Part shown: piece by piece, positions 26,101-31,184 of the stretch
Layout: each line of letters opens with the position of its first letter
How positions within the stretch are numbered: the first letter of the stretch is position 1
Source: Astropecten irregularis
Taxonomy: Eukaryota; Echinodermata; Asteroidea; Paxillosida; Astropectinidae
Direction of reading: 5' to 3'
Length of the DNA stretch: 64,000 nt
NCBI GenBank assembly: GCA_963971285.1
Contig: OZ020245.1
Location: 17,870,983-17,934,982 of the forward strand
Made by a program: the position numbers and the translations under genes
Notes under the pieces: model-generated
What the model was told of the DNA's origin: nothing
Seen by the model: the letters and a program-made list of their open reading frames with translations, nothing else
Databases searched by the model: none

Positions 26101-27127
26101 CTGCAATATGAAAATCAATACAGGAATTATCTGATGTACGTGTATCTCCCTTAAGGATGTCCGGTCTTTTGTCAGAGTATCACATCTGAATGATAGAGGT
26201 CATTCCACTGGGCTGGCCCCTTGGCCATAATTTGTGACGGCCGGTGTCAATGTTAGGTCTTCATAACCTTACACATTAATTATCCTTTTTGGGTCGTAAT
26301 CATATAGCAATGATATTTCCTCAAATATAATTTCATTCTGATCTGAAGATTGTTGAACGAGCATTCATTTATCAAAGCATAACATGTGTACACAAACAAT
26401 GTGCAAGTTTACAGTCCACATAGGCCTACACTCAGTTGTGCAGATTACTAACGTCTAGTAATGATCATAATTTAATTGGGGGCGATTTTAATGTGACGGA
26501 GTGACGTCATTCCAACTCGTCGACCTTGGAGCCGATGAAAACAATGAAGTTGTATGGTTTTTAAGACAAAAACCTGCCAGAATTGTTTAATCTTATTACA
26601 GGATACTTCAAAGAAGGATATAGTCTAAGGAAAATCTATGACTCGACAATGAAAGTTGTACAGAACACTATTTCTGCTTCTTGACAAAAATATTTGGAAA
26701 ACAATTCTCAACGACGGGCGGTTTGTGCGTGATTTGTCCATGATATGTCCGTAGCTTGCGCCATCTACATGTTAGTTTTCATCGGTTTTCAAGTTAAGAG
26801 AATGGAAGTACCCGGATGTCCGCGCTGATGTATTAACGTATGTGAATCCCACGTATGTTAGCCTGGCTTAGCATCATTTTGCACAAAAAGATTGGCCATA
26901 AATCTTAAACAAGACTCCAGTTCTACAATAACATGTTTGCATAGATCTAGAAACTATGTTCTCAATGATAAACGTACAATAAAACATTTTAATCTATATA
27001 ATTTTCCACCAAGTGCAATGAAAATATAGCCAAATCAGTGTCAATGTGGTCCTATCAACACAACAATATTGCCCAGTATTTATTTACAAAACAATAAACA
27101 GAGCAGACGACGTAACTTACTGTGCAT
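2065..27127 (-). CDS. MOK: MOK-type serine/threonine protein kinase, complete 13-exon gene
   Basis: Joining 13 exons (2065-2145, 2788-2985, 3139-3310, 5240-5416, 6094-6195, 6511-6603, 7611-7696, 18619-18667, 19230-19308, 21305-21375, 22497-22586, 25762-25876, 27121-27127, read on the minus strand) gives 1,320 nt, 439 residues plus TGA. Every intron is GT-AG and every phase matches. The protein follows vertebrate MOK closely: glycine loop around residues 8-18, Lys33 in the ACKKMK motif, Glu50 in NNLREIQA, HRD at 126-128, DFG at 145-147, TEY activation motif at 159-161, APE at 169-171, and YDPDER near the end of the kinase domain (about 4-286). The tail (about 290-439) is Ser/Lys/Gln-rich and ends in LPSIHKGKQF, resembling the vertebrate LPTIVRKGGR end. 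MOK belongs to the MAK/CILK1/MOK group of CMGC kinases, linked to cilia. Human MOK is about 419 residues. The untranslated limits are not defined. Confidence 0.95.
2788..2985 (-). CDS. MOK: MOK coding exon 12: Ser/Pro-rich tail
   Basis: Encodes residues 348-413 (66 whole codons), including an FPKLHTGPSMLPS stretch that recalls the LPKL segment of the vertebrate tail. Acceptor ttcag, donor gtaagc. If the donor is not used the frame reads eleven more residues to a TAA ending at 2752, giving a possible alternative C-terminus. Confidence 0.85.
3139..3310 (-). CDS. MOK: MOK coding exon 11: hydrophilic tail
   Basis: Encodes residues 290-347, a charged, Asn/Lys/Gln-rich low-complexity tail without a recognised domain. 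Supported by an intact frame, acceptor tctcag, donor gtgagt and phase 0 on both following joins. The family tail is poorly conserved, so homology here is weaker than for the kinase exons. Confidence 0.85.
3311..5239 (-). other. MOK intron 10
   Basis: 1.9-kb intron with no recognised transposon core. It holds a C-rich tract (about 4550-4590), short GC-rich patches and the hairpin at 5082-5117. Confidence 0.6.
5082..5117. repeat. Small perfect hairpin in MOK intron 10
   Basis: GTCCTGATTAT (5082-5092) and ATAATCAGGAC (5107-5117) form an 11-bp perfect stem with a 14-nt loop that itself repeats gggactttc-like sequence of the stem flank. Function unknown. Confidence 0.5.
5240..5416 (-). CDS. MOK: MOK coding exon 10: end of kinase domain
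   Basis: Encodes residues 231-290 with GMNFNFPNKKGTGI and CTYDPDERISAKQALRHNYF, the C-terminal end of the kinase fold (conserved Arg of subdomain XI). Acceptor ttatag, donor gtcagg (a weaker donor than the others), phase 2. Confidence 0.96.
5480..5635 (-). mobile_element. tRNA-derived SINE-like copy in MOK intron 9
   Basis: On the minus strand a TGGATAGTCAG-like A-box region (near 5605-5615) is followed about 50 nt later by AAGTTTGAATCCC, a good Pol III B-box match (near 5545-5557). The tRNA-like head is followed by an AT-rich body. There is no cloverleaf good enough to call a tRNA gene. Confidence 0.5.
6094..6195 (-). CDS. MOK: MOK coding exon 9: alpha-G region
   Basis: Encodes residues 197-231 with PLFPGANEVDQIAKIHDIMGTP, the CMGC signature stretch before the CMGC insert. 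Acceptor ctcag, donor gtaagt, phase 2. Confidence 0.96.
6267..6384. repeat. Short dispersed repeat in MOK intron 8
   Basis: Begins CAGGGCTTGGAG and ends near CTCCAAGC; the inside GATCCTAGCAGGATCTTAT matches a second copy at about 13478-13550 (TTCTAGCAGGATCTTTCTC). Weak 8-bp inverted ends. Family not recognised. It extends to within about 70 bp of exon 9. Confidence 0.4.
6511..6603 (-). CDS. MOK: MOK coding exon 8: APE motif and alpha-F helix
   Basis: Encodes residues 166-197 with YRAPECLLTDGYYTYKMD, LWSVGCVFFE. The APE motif anchors the activation segment and DLW is the alpha-F aspartate region. Acceptor ctacag, donor gtaagc, phase 2. Confidence 0.96.
6663..6955 (-). mobile_element. SINE copy with tRNA-like head (MOK intron 7)
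   Basis: Read on the minus strand it starts with a tRNA-like head (GGGTTCATTCCGGCTCGG as degenerate B box), continues through a conserved body with GGGGTTTTCCTCCCACCTCC and GTGCCTTGGGCACTTTTGAGG, and ends in an (AAT)n tail (about 6663-6680). A second copy in the same orientation lies at 14800-15110, which supports a dispersed retroelement family. Confidence 0.7.
7262..7320. repeat. AT-rich simple repeat
   Basis: Run of TTATT/TTTTTAAT units, nearly pure A/T, in MOK intron 7. Another AAAT-type stretch follows at about 7440-7480. Confidence 0.6.
7611..7696 (-). CDS. MOK: MOK coding exon 7: DFG and TEY activation segment
   Basis: Encodes residues 138-166: DFG at 145-147, SCRSVYSKQPY, then the TEY dual-phosphorylation motif at 159-161 and STRW. 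The TEY positions coincide with those of human MOK. Acceptor cacag, donor gtaagt, phase 2. Confidence 0.96.
7916..8341. mobile_element. Complex foldback element with three nested cruciforms
   Basis: The 426-bp element starts GGCACGTTCTCACACACC and ends with the near-complement, inverted over about 40 bp. Each end is itself a palindrome: GCGTGACTATTTGGGTC (7940-7956) with its partner at 7971-7987, and the same at 8271-8289/8300-8318. The interior has a further perfect 14-bp stem (8023-8036/8041-8054, loop CACA) inside a longer arm pair (8006-8022/8073-8090). No coding capacity. It sits in MOK intron 6, 220 bp from the exon 7 acceptor. Confidence 0.8.
9650..9837. repeat. AATTTCATGGCTC-type short foldback repeat, copy 1
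   Basis: Starts GGGCACAAATTCATGGCTC and ends AAATTGGGCTC, weak inverted ends. The inner GCTTATAGAAGCAGAAAATA recurs in related form at 17312-17525. A partial third copy starts at 9951 (GGGCCCAATTTCATGG). Non-coding. Confidence 0.45.
11405..11702 (+). mobile_element. Dispersed TIR element family R1, copy 1
   Basis: About 300 bp with inverted ends: TTTAAAGGTAGTGTCATACT at the left and ACCAAAGTGTGAAACTACCT at the right. The inside has CAGATTCATGGGCAAAAATA, CATCTGTGAAAATTTCAGTC and ATACCCTGCAAGTTATA landmarks shared with the other copies. No coding capacity, so a non-autonomous DNA element is inferred. Confidence 0.7.
12405..12432 (+). promoter_or_regulatory. Three octamer (ATGCAAAT) motifs at 10-bp spacing
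   Basis: ATGCAAAT starts at 12405, 12415 and 12425, i.e. three POU-octamer matches exactly one helical turn apart, produced by a short ATTTATGCAA tandem repeat. It may be regulatory or only a minisatellite. Confidence 0.4.
12828..13047. mobile_element. Short foldback/MITE element in MOK intron 6
   Basis: About 220 bp with long imperfect inverted arms: AAGGCACCTTTCCATATGCG at the left, complementary to CGCGCATACATGGAAAGTTGCCTT-type sequence at the right, and CATCCGCTGCGTATA matched by TATACGCAGCGGATG inside. Non-coding. Confidence 0.7.
13478..13550. repeat. Short dispersed repeat, relative of 6267-6384
   Basis: Has GAGGTCCTGGCATTTC, CTAGCAGGATCTT and AAAGGCT in the same order as the intron 8 copy, and ends GGCCAGGAC. 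Family not recognised. Confidence 0.35.
14017..14060. repeat. (AAAT)n microsatellite
   Basis: Repeated AAATAAATAAAT units interrupted by ACATGT. Confidence 0.6.
14800..15110 (-). mobile_element. SINE copy with tRNA-like head (MOK intron 6)
   Basis: Second copy of the family at 6663-6955, same order: tRNA-like head on the right (GGACCGGGTTGAGGTCCGG on the minus strand), GGGGTTTTCATCCCACCTC, GTGCCTAGGGCACTTTTGAAG, and an ATT-rich tail at 14805-14840. Confidence 0.7.
16272..16385. repeat. T-rich and oligo-C tract region
   Basis: T-rich stretch with TTTTTCTTTTTTTTCTTTTT, then GAGGGGGGAGGGGCTAGGCA and a run of 13 C (about 16354-16366). Resembles the low-complexity interior of the element at 29236-29565. 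Confidence 0.5.
16690..17058 (+). mobile_element. Dispersed TIR element family R1, copy 2
   Basis: Full-length copy (about 369 bp): TTAAAGGTGATACCATACTA at the left, GCATGATACTACCTTTAA at the right, with an internal TCTTTTAAAAGATCAAACAG palindromic core lacking in copy 1. Confidence 0.7.
17312..17525. repeat. AATTTCATGGCTC-type short foldback repeat, copy 2
   Basis: Same family as the copy at 9650-9837: CTAATTTCATGGCTC at the left, GCTTGCAGAAGCAGAATATT inside, AAATTGGGCTC at the right end. Confidence 0.45.
17842..18207 (+). mobile_element. Dispersed TIR element family R1, diverged subfamily copy
   Basis: Begins TTTAAAGGTACAATACATGA and ends CTGTACTGTACCTTTAAC. The right half (ATTTCTAC-type GTTTCTACCAGCACCATC, ATACCCTGAAAGTTATA) matches copies 1 and 2, while the left half is a different subfamily shared with 21736-22010. 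The core GATCTTACGCCGAGATC forms a small palindrome. Confidence 0.6.
18619..18667 (-). CDS. MOK: MOK coding exon 6: catalytic loop
   Basis: A 49-bp exon encoding residues 121-137, NGIFHRDVKPENILIK, with catalytic Asp128 and the Lys130/Asn133 pair. Acceptor tgtag, donor gtgagt, phase 0. It opens the 10.9-kb intron 6. Confidence 0.95.
18752..19062 (+). mobile_element. Dispersed TIR element family R1 copy inside MOK intron 5
   Basis: Left end decayed (ATATCATACTTTGGTTTTTG), right end GAGAGTACCTTTAAATG intact. It fills 311 of the 562 bp of intron 5 between exons 5 and 6. Confidence 0.6.
19230..19308 (-). CDS. MOK: MOK coding exon 5: alpha-E helix
   Basis: Encodes residues 95-121 with YMYQLLKSLDHMHR leading to the catalytic loop. 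Acceptor ttttcag, donor gtatgc, phase 2. The following 562-bp intron is more than half filled by a dispersed element (18752-19062). Confidence 0.95.
20641..20682. repeat. (AAAC)n microsatellite
   Basis: Repeats of AAACAAACAAAC with AAAT and CACC interruptions in MOK intron 4. Confidence 0.6.
21050..21174. mobile_element. TA-flanked mini-MITE (Tc1/mariner-like) in MOK intron 4
   Basis: A 121-bp element begins CAGGGTGTCCCC and ends GAACACCCTG, with inverted arms of about 45 bp that include AAAAAACGCAACA and its complement. It is flanked on both sides by TA (21050-21051 and 21173-21174), the hallmark target duplication of Tc1/mariner-type insertion. No coding capacity. Confidence 0.8.
21305..21375 (-). 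CDS. MOK: MOK coding exon 4: hinge region
   Basis: Encodes residues 71-95 including the hinge CELMDMNIYELIRG, nearly identical to vertebrate MOK. Acceptor tttacag, donor gtaaat, phase 1. A TA-flanked MITE lies 131 bp from the acceptor side of the neighbouring intron (21052-21172). Confidence 0.95.
21736..22010 (+). mobile_element. Dispersed TIR element family R1, truncated diverged copy
   Basis: Begins TTTAAAGGTATAATACACAG and shares TCTGATCCAGCATGTACATG and TGTGAAAATTTGAGCTCAAT with the copy at 17842-18207. The right half is short and ends GGATCCTTTAAA. Lies in MOK intron 3. Confidence 0.55.
22497..22586 (-). CDS. MOK: MOK coding exon 3: alpha-C helix
   Basis: Encodes residues 41-71 with the block EQVNNLREIQAMRRL, which carries the alpha-C glutamate (Glu50) that pairs with Lys33, then the PHENIL strand region. 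Acceptor ttcacag, donor gtgagt, phase 2. Confidence 0.95.
22686..22912. mobile_element. Possible hAT-like short element (MOK intron 2)
   Basis: Begins CAGGCCTTGCGCTAAC and ends ATTTCAAGCCCTG, imperfect inverted ends of the CAGGG type used by hAT elements. The interior repeats GCTAGCCC-like motifs. A clear 8-bp target duplication was not seen, so class is tentative. Confidence 0.45.
22962..23326 (-). mobile_element. Dispersed TIR element family R1, inverted copy (MOK intron 2)
   Basis: Full-length copy in the opposite orientation: TTAAAGGTTGTATCATACTT at the left and AAAGTATGATACTACCTTTA at the right, with the TTTTAAAAGATCAAAAATAA core as in copy 16690-17058. Confidence 0.7.
24412..24752 (-). 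mobile_element. Dispersed TIR element family R1, second inverted copy (MOK intron 2)
   Basis: Begins AATAAAGTATCATACTATGG and ends ATAAGTATTACCTTTAAAG; inside it keeps GGTGCTGGTAGAAACATACC and CATTTTCACAGATGACTGTT in the same order as the other copies. Confidence 0.65.
25497..25740 (-). mobile_element. tRNA-derived SINE copy (MOK intron 2)
   Basis: On the minus strand the head has GTCATAGCTGGCAAGTG as an A-box region and GGGTTCGAATCCGG as an excellent B box, followed by a body with GGTTCTCTGGTTTTCCTCCC. The body resembles the GGGGTTTTCCTCCC segment of the SINEs at 6663 and 14800, so they are probably related families. It ends only 21 bp before exon 2. Confidence 0.75.
25762..25876 (-). CDS. 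MOK: MOK coding exon 2: glycine loop and VAIK-type lysine
   Basis: Encodes residues 3-41. It contains the glycine-rich loop GEGTFSEV (residues 11-18), where the third glycine is Ser as in other MOK proteins, and the ATP-anchoring Lys33 in YYACKKMK. Acceptor cttcag, donor gtaaga, ending in phase 2. Confidence 0.95.
27121..27127 (-). CDS. MOK: MOK coding exon 1 (ATG plus four bases)
   Basis: Only seven coding bases (Met, His and the first base of Lys3) before a gtaagt donor. The start is chosen because the split codon A+AG gives Lys and the joined N-terminus MHKYRVLGKKGEG aligns residue for residue with vertebrate MOK, which also has three residues before the conserved Tyr. Intron 1 is 1,244 bp, phase 1. 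A transcript would be needed to exclude a different 5' exon. Confidence 0.75.
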
Positions 27128-27358
27128 GGCTCCGTCTGCAGTCCGACACTAACTCGGTAAGAAGAGCACACACATCGATAAAGATGCTACGAACAAGCCA
27201 CAAACAGGTAAATATCTCAACACGAAGTCCATGGCTGCATTATTAGAAAACAAAATCACCAAGTTACAGGAGACAGAACTTGATAAAAATGTTCCCAACT
27301 TTCACAGGACTTCGTAGACTCACACACACACGTAATGCATAATGCATGTGTAATAATA
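27128..27358 (-). other. MOK 5' untranslated/proximal promoter region
   Basis: The 231 bp between the MOK start codon and the edge of a foldback element. No clear TATA box was seen. If MOK transcription starts here, the element at 27359 forms the distal promoter. Confidence 0.4.
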
Positions 27359-28088
27359 CCGGTGTCATGCCAAAAGGTGTCCGTTGCCAAATAGTGTCCG
27401 CGGAGCATGCGCAGTGAACACTGGACACTTTTTGGCATGTATATACATGCCAAATAGTGTCTGCTGCCAAATAGTGTCCGAGCACAGCCCATGCATACGC
27501 ACGTATGGTGCATTTGAAGAAGGCCGCGTACGTACAAGTACTATTCTCGATCCTTTCTGATTGTTTGTCAAGGTACCGTATATTGCAGGGAGCCTATAGA
27601 GAGATGTAATAAATAATACATATTTTGCAGGAAGTTAAAACAAATAAAAACATAGAAGGCACAATCATTTACTGTCGTGTTATCAAAAAATAACACGACA
27701 TTGCGTGACTTTGATCACCTTTTTTTTTGTCTTATCTGTATATCTACCGCGATCTAACCCGTTCCTTTCTATTAAAAATATTCGTCATAGGAACACTTTT
27801 CTTAAACTATGCCTATATCTGCCAAGTTTGATGTCAGCCCGATCATTCTTACTGCCCTTAGTAGATTTCACATGATGATTTTCGTCGATATAAATTATAA
27901 GCCACAAACTTTGAATGTAAAACTCAGACACGTCTTGCTAGGTGACTCCATACGACGCACGCTAAGTGCGGACACTATTTAGCAAGCTTGCATAATTGTA
28001 TGACGTCAACGGCGCATAGCCAATCAAATCCCAGTATGCTAATTAGCGGACACTATTTGGCAACGGACACCTTTTGGCATGACACCGG
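27359..28088. mobile_element. 730-bp foldback element with 43-bp perfect terminal inverted repeats
   Basis: The left end starts CCGGTGTCATGCCAAAAGGT and is perfectly repeated in inverse orientation over 43 bp at 28046-28088. Motifs GCCAAATAGTGTCCG and GGACACTTTTTGGCATG recur in both orientations inside, so the arms are internally repetitive. A perfect 11-bp hairpin (27673-27683/27690-27700) lies inside. No coding capacity; no unambiguous target duplication. Confidence 0.8.
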
Positions 28089-28481
28089 AACTTATCACGC
28101 ATCGATCGGTCATGCAGTTTCGTGTAATGACGGAACTATATTTAATGGATGAACGGCGCATCACTTTATGAAAATCTCAGCATATCGATCAGCAAAATAA
28201 GAAAACTTAATATAAAACTGAAAATATTACTTCATTTAGATTTTTCACAGTAGATTTTTAAATCTTATTCTTCATTTAAGAAAGCTAAAGGGCATGGATA
28301 ATCGATAGGAAGATGAATTCTGAAGTGATATCTACGGATTCTATTTTCTGTGGGCGCAGTATTGGATCTGTTAGATGTTAACAGGGTTGTCACTGGCAAC
28401 AGTCAACGCCGCAGGTGCGTTGACACGAACTCCAAGGCTGGTGGTAAATAGAGGGCGCTTTGAATTATGGACGGATGCACC

Positions 28482-28530
28482 CCCAGTAAATCATTTCCCA
28501 TAGGCTCCCATCCCATGCTCAATGGCCATT
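28482..28530 (-). repeat. Satellite-related fragment, inverted
   Basis: On the minus strand it reads GGCCATTGAGC...GAGCCTATGGGAAATGATTTACTGG. The satellite monomer has GGCCATTTTGCGTGC then GAGCCTATGGGAAATTATTTACTGG, so about 50 bp are shared, in opposite orientation. Confidence 0.6.
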
Positions 28531-28643
28531 TTAAAAAATATATATTAAAAAACAAAAATACTCAGAAATCTCACAGGCAATCAAACTATACACTAAACTG
28601 AAGCTGAAAACTTCAATTTGTATTTTCCTTTCAAGTTTATGTA

Positions 28644-29007
28644 GGGTGACCATTGACTTTTTGAGAAAAGTCCATCTAAGGGTGCACCCAAGTAAAAGTG
28701 CCAAAATCCGTCCGCCGAGCTCATTAATAAAAGTTCAGCACTCAATATATTTTAATTAAGAGAGTTGTGAGAGCTATGAAAATGAAGGATTGAAGACAAA
28801 TGGCACTGGATCTCCTGCCTGGACTCTGGGCTTCCATTTGAGACCATTTTTGACGCAATTGGGTGAGAAAGTGAGTCTATTTCAGCCGCTTTGCAGAGGG
28901 ATGTTTTATTTGAAAATGGCGTCTTTCACTGGAGTAGATCCATACCTTGTTTTAGGGGAGGTCAGCTGAGAATAATGGAGTATATCTCAAAAATTCAATG
29001 GTCACCC
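28644..29007. mobile_element. TA-flanked 364-bp foldback element
   Basis: Begins GGGTGACCATTGACTTTTTG and ends CAATGGTCACCC; inverted ends about 23 bp with few mismatches. TA dinucleotides flank it (28642-28643 and 29008-29009), suggesting Tc1/mariner-type insertion. Its left interior (about 28681-28740) recurs inverted at 29724-29777, immediately before the satellite. Confidence 0.7.
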
Positions 29008-29132
29008 TACCATAAAATGAAAAGAAAATGAAAGGTGACTGTTCATCATCATTTTTCTGTGCAACTTGAACAGCTGTAAATGCTCTGTACATTTTAACAT
29101 GATTTTTGAAGTTTGAGGATTTATCACTGTTG

Positions 29133-29170
29133 TCTATGGGAGTTTATTTACTTGGGTGCAACCCAAAAGG
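29133..29170 (+). repeat. Second satellite-related fragment
   Basis: CTATGGGAGTTTATTTACTT followed by GGGTGCAACCC resembles the CTATGGGAAATTATTTACTGG segment of the monomer and the ATTTACTGGGGTGCACCCC at 29760. Short, so homology is moderate. Confidence 0.4.
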
Positions 29171-29235
29171 AAAATACCCTGAAAACGGCCATGTTGACTG
29201 GTGCCAGACTAATAAATATGTACCCCTCCCCCAAA

Positions 29236-29565
29236 GGCAGGCGCGGTTCTACGGGGACAAGGGGAGCTGTAGCCCCCCCCCCCCCATTTTTTTGTCTAGC
29301 CCCCCCCCCCCCCCCCCCCCCCAAAAAAAATGCAAGTGAAAAAAAAAAGTCTTGAAAATACTGAATTTTTTGCAGTTATTAAGCGCCAATTACATAAAAA
29401 ACGCGTTGTGTGACCTATAATGTGCATGTTTTTCGACCCTAATAAGACATAGCAGAAGTGAGTGTTAGAAGAACCCAAAATATTGGGTCTTCTAGCCCCC
29501 CCCCCAAAAAAATAATGGCTGTTCTAGCACCCCCAAAAAAAATTGGCTCTAGAACCGCGCCTGCC
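29236..29565. mobile_element. C/G-tract element with 16-bp perfect inverted ends
   Basis: GGCAGGCGCGGTTCTA at 29236-29251 and its exact complement at 29550-29565. The interior holds long oligo-C runs (about 29272-29284 and 29299-29322), AAAAAAA tracts and repeated TCTAGCCCCCCCCC units near both ends. AAA flanks each side, a possible but weak target duplication. Homopolymer lengths may be inaccurate in the assembly. Confidence 0.65.
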
Positions 29566-29723
29566 AAAAGGCCAAAGTAGAGCGAGTTTAGGGCCTGATT
29601 TCATCCACACATCTCAAAGGTAAAAGTCCAAACTCTGGTGACCGAGTTCCAACAACTTTCTCTACAAGACTTCAGCCCAGCAAACGATTTTAGAAAAAAA
29701 AAAGATTTTGAGGCTATACAAAA

Positions 29724-29781
29724 TATTAATGAACGAGCTTCGCGGACTGATTTTGAGCTATTTACTGGGGTGCACCCCTCA
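29724..29781 (+). repeat. Dispersed-element fragment at the satellite edge
   Basis: ATTAATGAACGAGCTTCGCGGACTGATTTTG-type sequence matches the complement of 28681-28740 (ATTAATGAGCTCGGCGGACGGATTTTGG) and ends in GGGGTGCACCCC before satellite sequence begins at 29782. Confidence 0.55.
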
Positions 29782-30598
29782 GCCGACAAAATACTTGAAG
29801 AACTTGCTGAAGTGCAGTATGGATTATTTCTGGGTTACTCAATTAAAAAAAATATTACCAAATCTGACCAAGTTGGCGTATTGTTATTTCTCTTGCATGG
29901 GCCATTCTGTGCTCTGGCTGATTTACCTCTGCATTTCAATTTGCTTTCAAGTGTTACCTCCAATGTTCGATCTAAGGTGATTTGTGTTTTGGGATGGGAG
30001 GGAGGGGCTGGGGACGTCTGCCGGGCCCTTTGCAGCAGAAAAGTCCATGGGTTGCATGGGCCATTCCATACTTGCGTGTTGTACCTGTACTGTTCATTGG
30101 TTTCAAGTGGTAATGTATACCTGTTCGTTTGGATCGAAGGTCAATTTTGGGACCTAGTTTTGGGGTCCCCATGGGGCACACGCAGAAGGGGGTACCCGGC
30201 AGACATCTATATCTGTTCGTATCTATATCGTATTTTTTTTCTTTGGTGGGGGGGGGGGGGGGCGTATTTGTCGACTGCCTTGGAAATTTGGGAGTATTTC
30301 TAATTATTTCTTTTTAATTGGCGATTTTGCGTGCGAGCCTATGGGAAATTATTTACTGGTCTGCACTGAAAAAAAATGCTCACGCGCTTTAGCAATAGTC
30401 TTATGCACAAACCTATGCTAGAACACCAGGAACTTGACCGCATTTTACTGACTACGCCAAACATAATCAAGGACCATTTCATGCCACAAAAGATATTGGC
30501 CCACGCAAACTCTACGGGTTTCCCTGTTCGCGTAACGGGAACAGTCGTTTGGCATAGTCAGTGAAATGCGGTCAAGTTTCCAGTCTTCTTAGCATGGT
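29782..30598 (+). repeat. Satellite monomer 0, truncated and divergent edge copy
   Basis: Starts at GCCGACAAAATACTTGAAGA, 84 bp into the monomer, lacks about 30 bp (the GCATGCAGCAGGCC part near 29893), and carries private variants (GTGCAGTATGG, CAAATCTG). It includes the hairpin-bearing right part at 30381-30598. Divergence at the array edge is typical of satellites. Confidence 0.85.
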
Positions 30599-30627
30599 TT
30601 GCACACGGGCTCATTGCTTAAGCGCGT
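30381..30627. repeat. Long inverted repeat within each monomer (reference copy)
   Basis: Left arm 30381-30462 (CACGCGCTTTAGCAATAGTC ... ACTACGCCAAAC) and right arm 30547-30627 (GTTTGGCATAGTCAGTGAAA ... TTAAGCGCGTG) are inverted copies over about 82 bp with roughly 80 percent pairing, best at GCGGTCAAGTT. The spacer (30463-30546, 84 nt) contains a second small inverted pair, CTGTTC/GAACAG. The same structure recurs in every complete monomer. Confidence 0.85.
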
Positions 30628-30916
30628 GGGGTGTGAAATTGTAATTTTAAGACTAAAACAGGACCAAGTTCCAAATGATATCGCCGACAAAGTACTTGAA
30701 GAACTCGCTGAAGTGCTGTATGGATTATTTCTGGGTTACTCAATTAAAAAAAACATTACCACATCTGACCAAGTTGGCGTATTGCATGCAGCAGGCCTTT
30801 TCCAGCAGACAATTTCTCTTGCATGGGCCATTCTGTGCTCTGGCTGATTTACCTCTGCATTTCAATTTGCTTTCAAGTGTTACCTCCAGTGTTCGATCTA
30901 AGGTGATTTGTGTTTT

Positions 30917-30939
30917 GGGATGGGAGGGAGGGGCTGGGG
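30917..30939 (+). repeat. G-quadruplex-type motif in each monomer (reference copy)
   Basis: GGGATGGGAGGGAGGGGCTG followed by GGG satisfies the four G3 runs with short loops rule. The motif is present in nearly every monomer; in monomers 16 and 21 it has become a long G run, and in 18, 23, 31 and 33 it reads GGGAGGGCCGGGGG. Confidence 0.7.
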
Positions 30940-31155
30940 ACGTCTGCCGGGCCCTTTGCAGCAGAAAAGTCCATGGGTTGCATGGGCCATTCCATACTTG
31001 CGTGTTGTACCTGTACTGTCCATTGGTTTCAAGTGGTAATATATACCTGTTCGTTTGGATCGAAGGTAAATTTTGGGACCTAGTTTTGGGGTCCCCATGG
31101 GGCACACGCAGAAGGGGGTACCCGGCAGACATCTATATCTGTTCGTATCTATATC

Positions 31156-31184
31156 GTATTATTTTTCTGTGGTGGGGGGGGGGC
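31156..31184 (+). repeat. T-rich/oligo-G tract, variable between monomers (reference copy)
   Basis: TATTATTTTTCTGTGG followed by TGGGGGGGG. In other monomers it is TATTTTTTTTCTTTGGTG plus about 7-17 G, with interrupting A (33942-33956, 37637-37651) or T (GGTGTGGGG subclass). Length changes here account for most monomer-size variation. Confidence 0.8.

Noticed and set aside
26450..26870. Possible further foldback element around GTGACGTCA and CCCGGATGTCCGCG words
   Set aside because: Words resemble parts of the 743-906 element, but no inverted ends could be paired.
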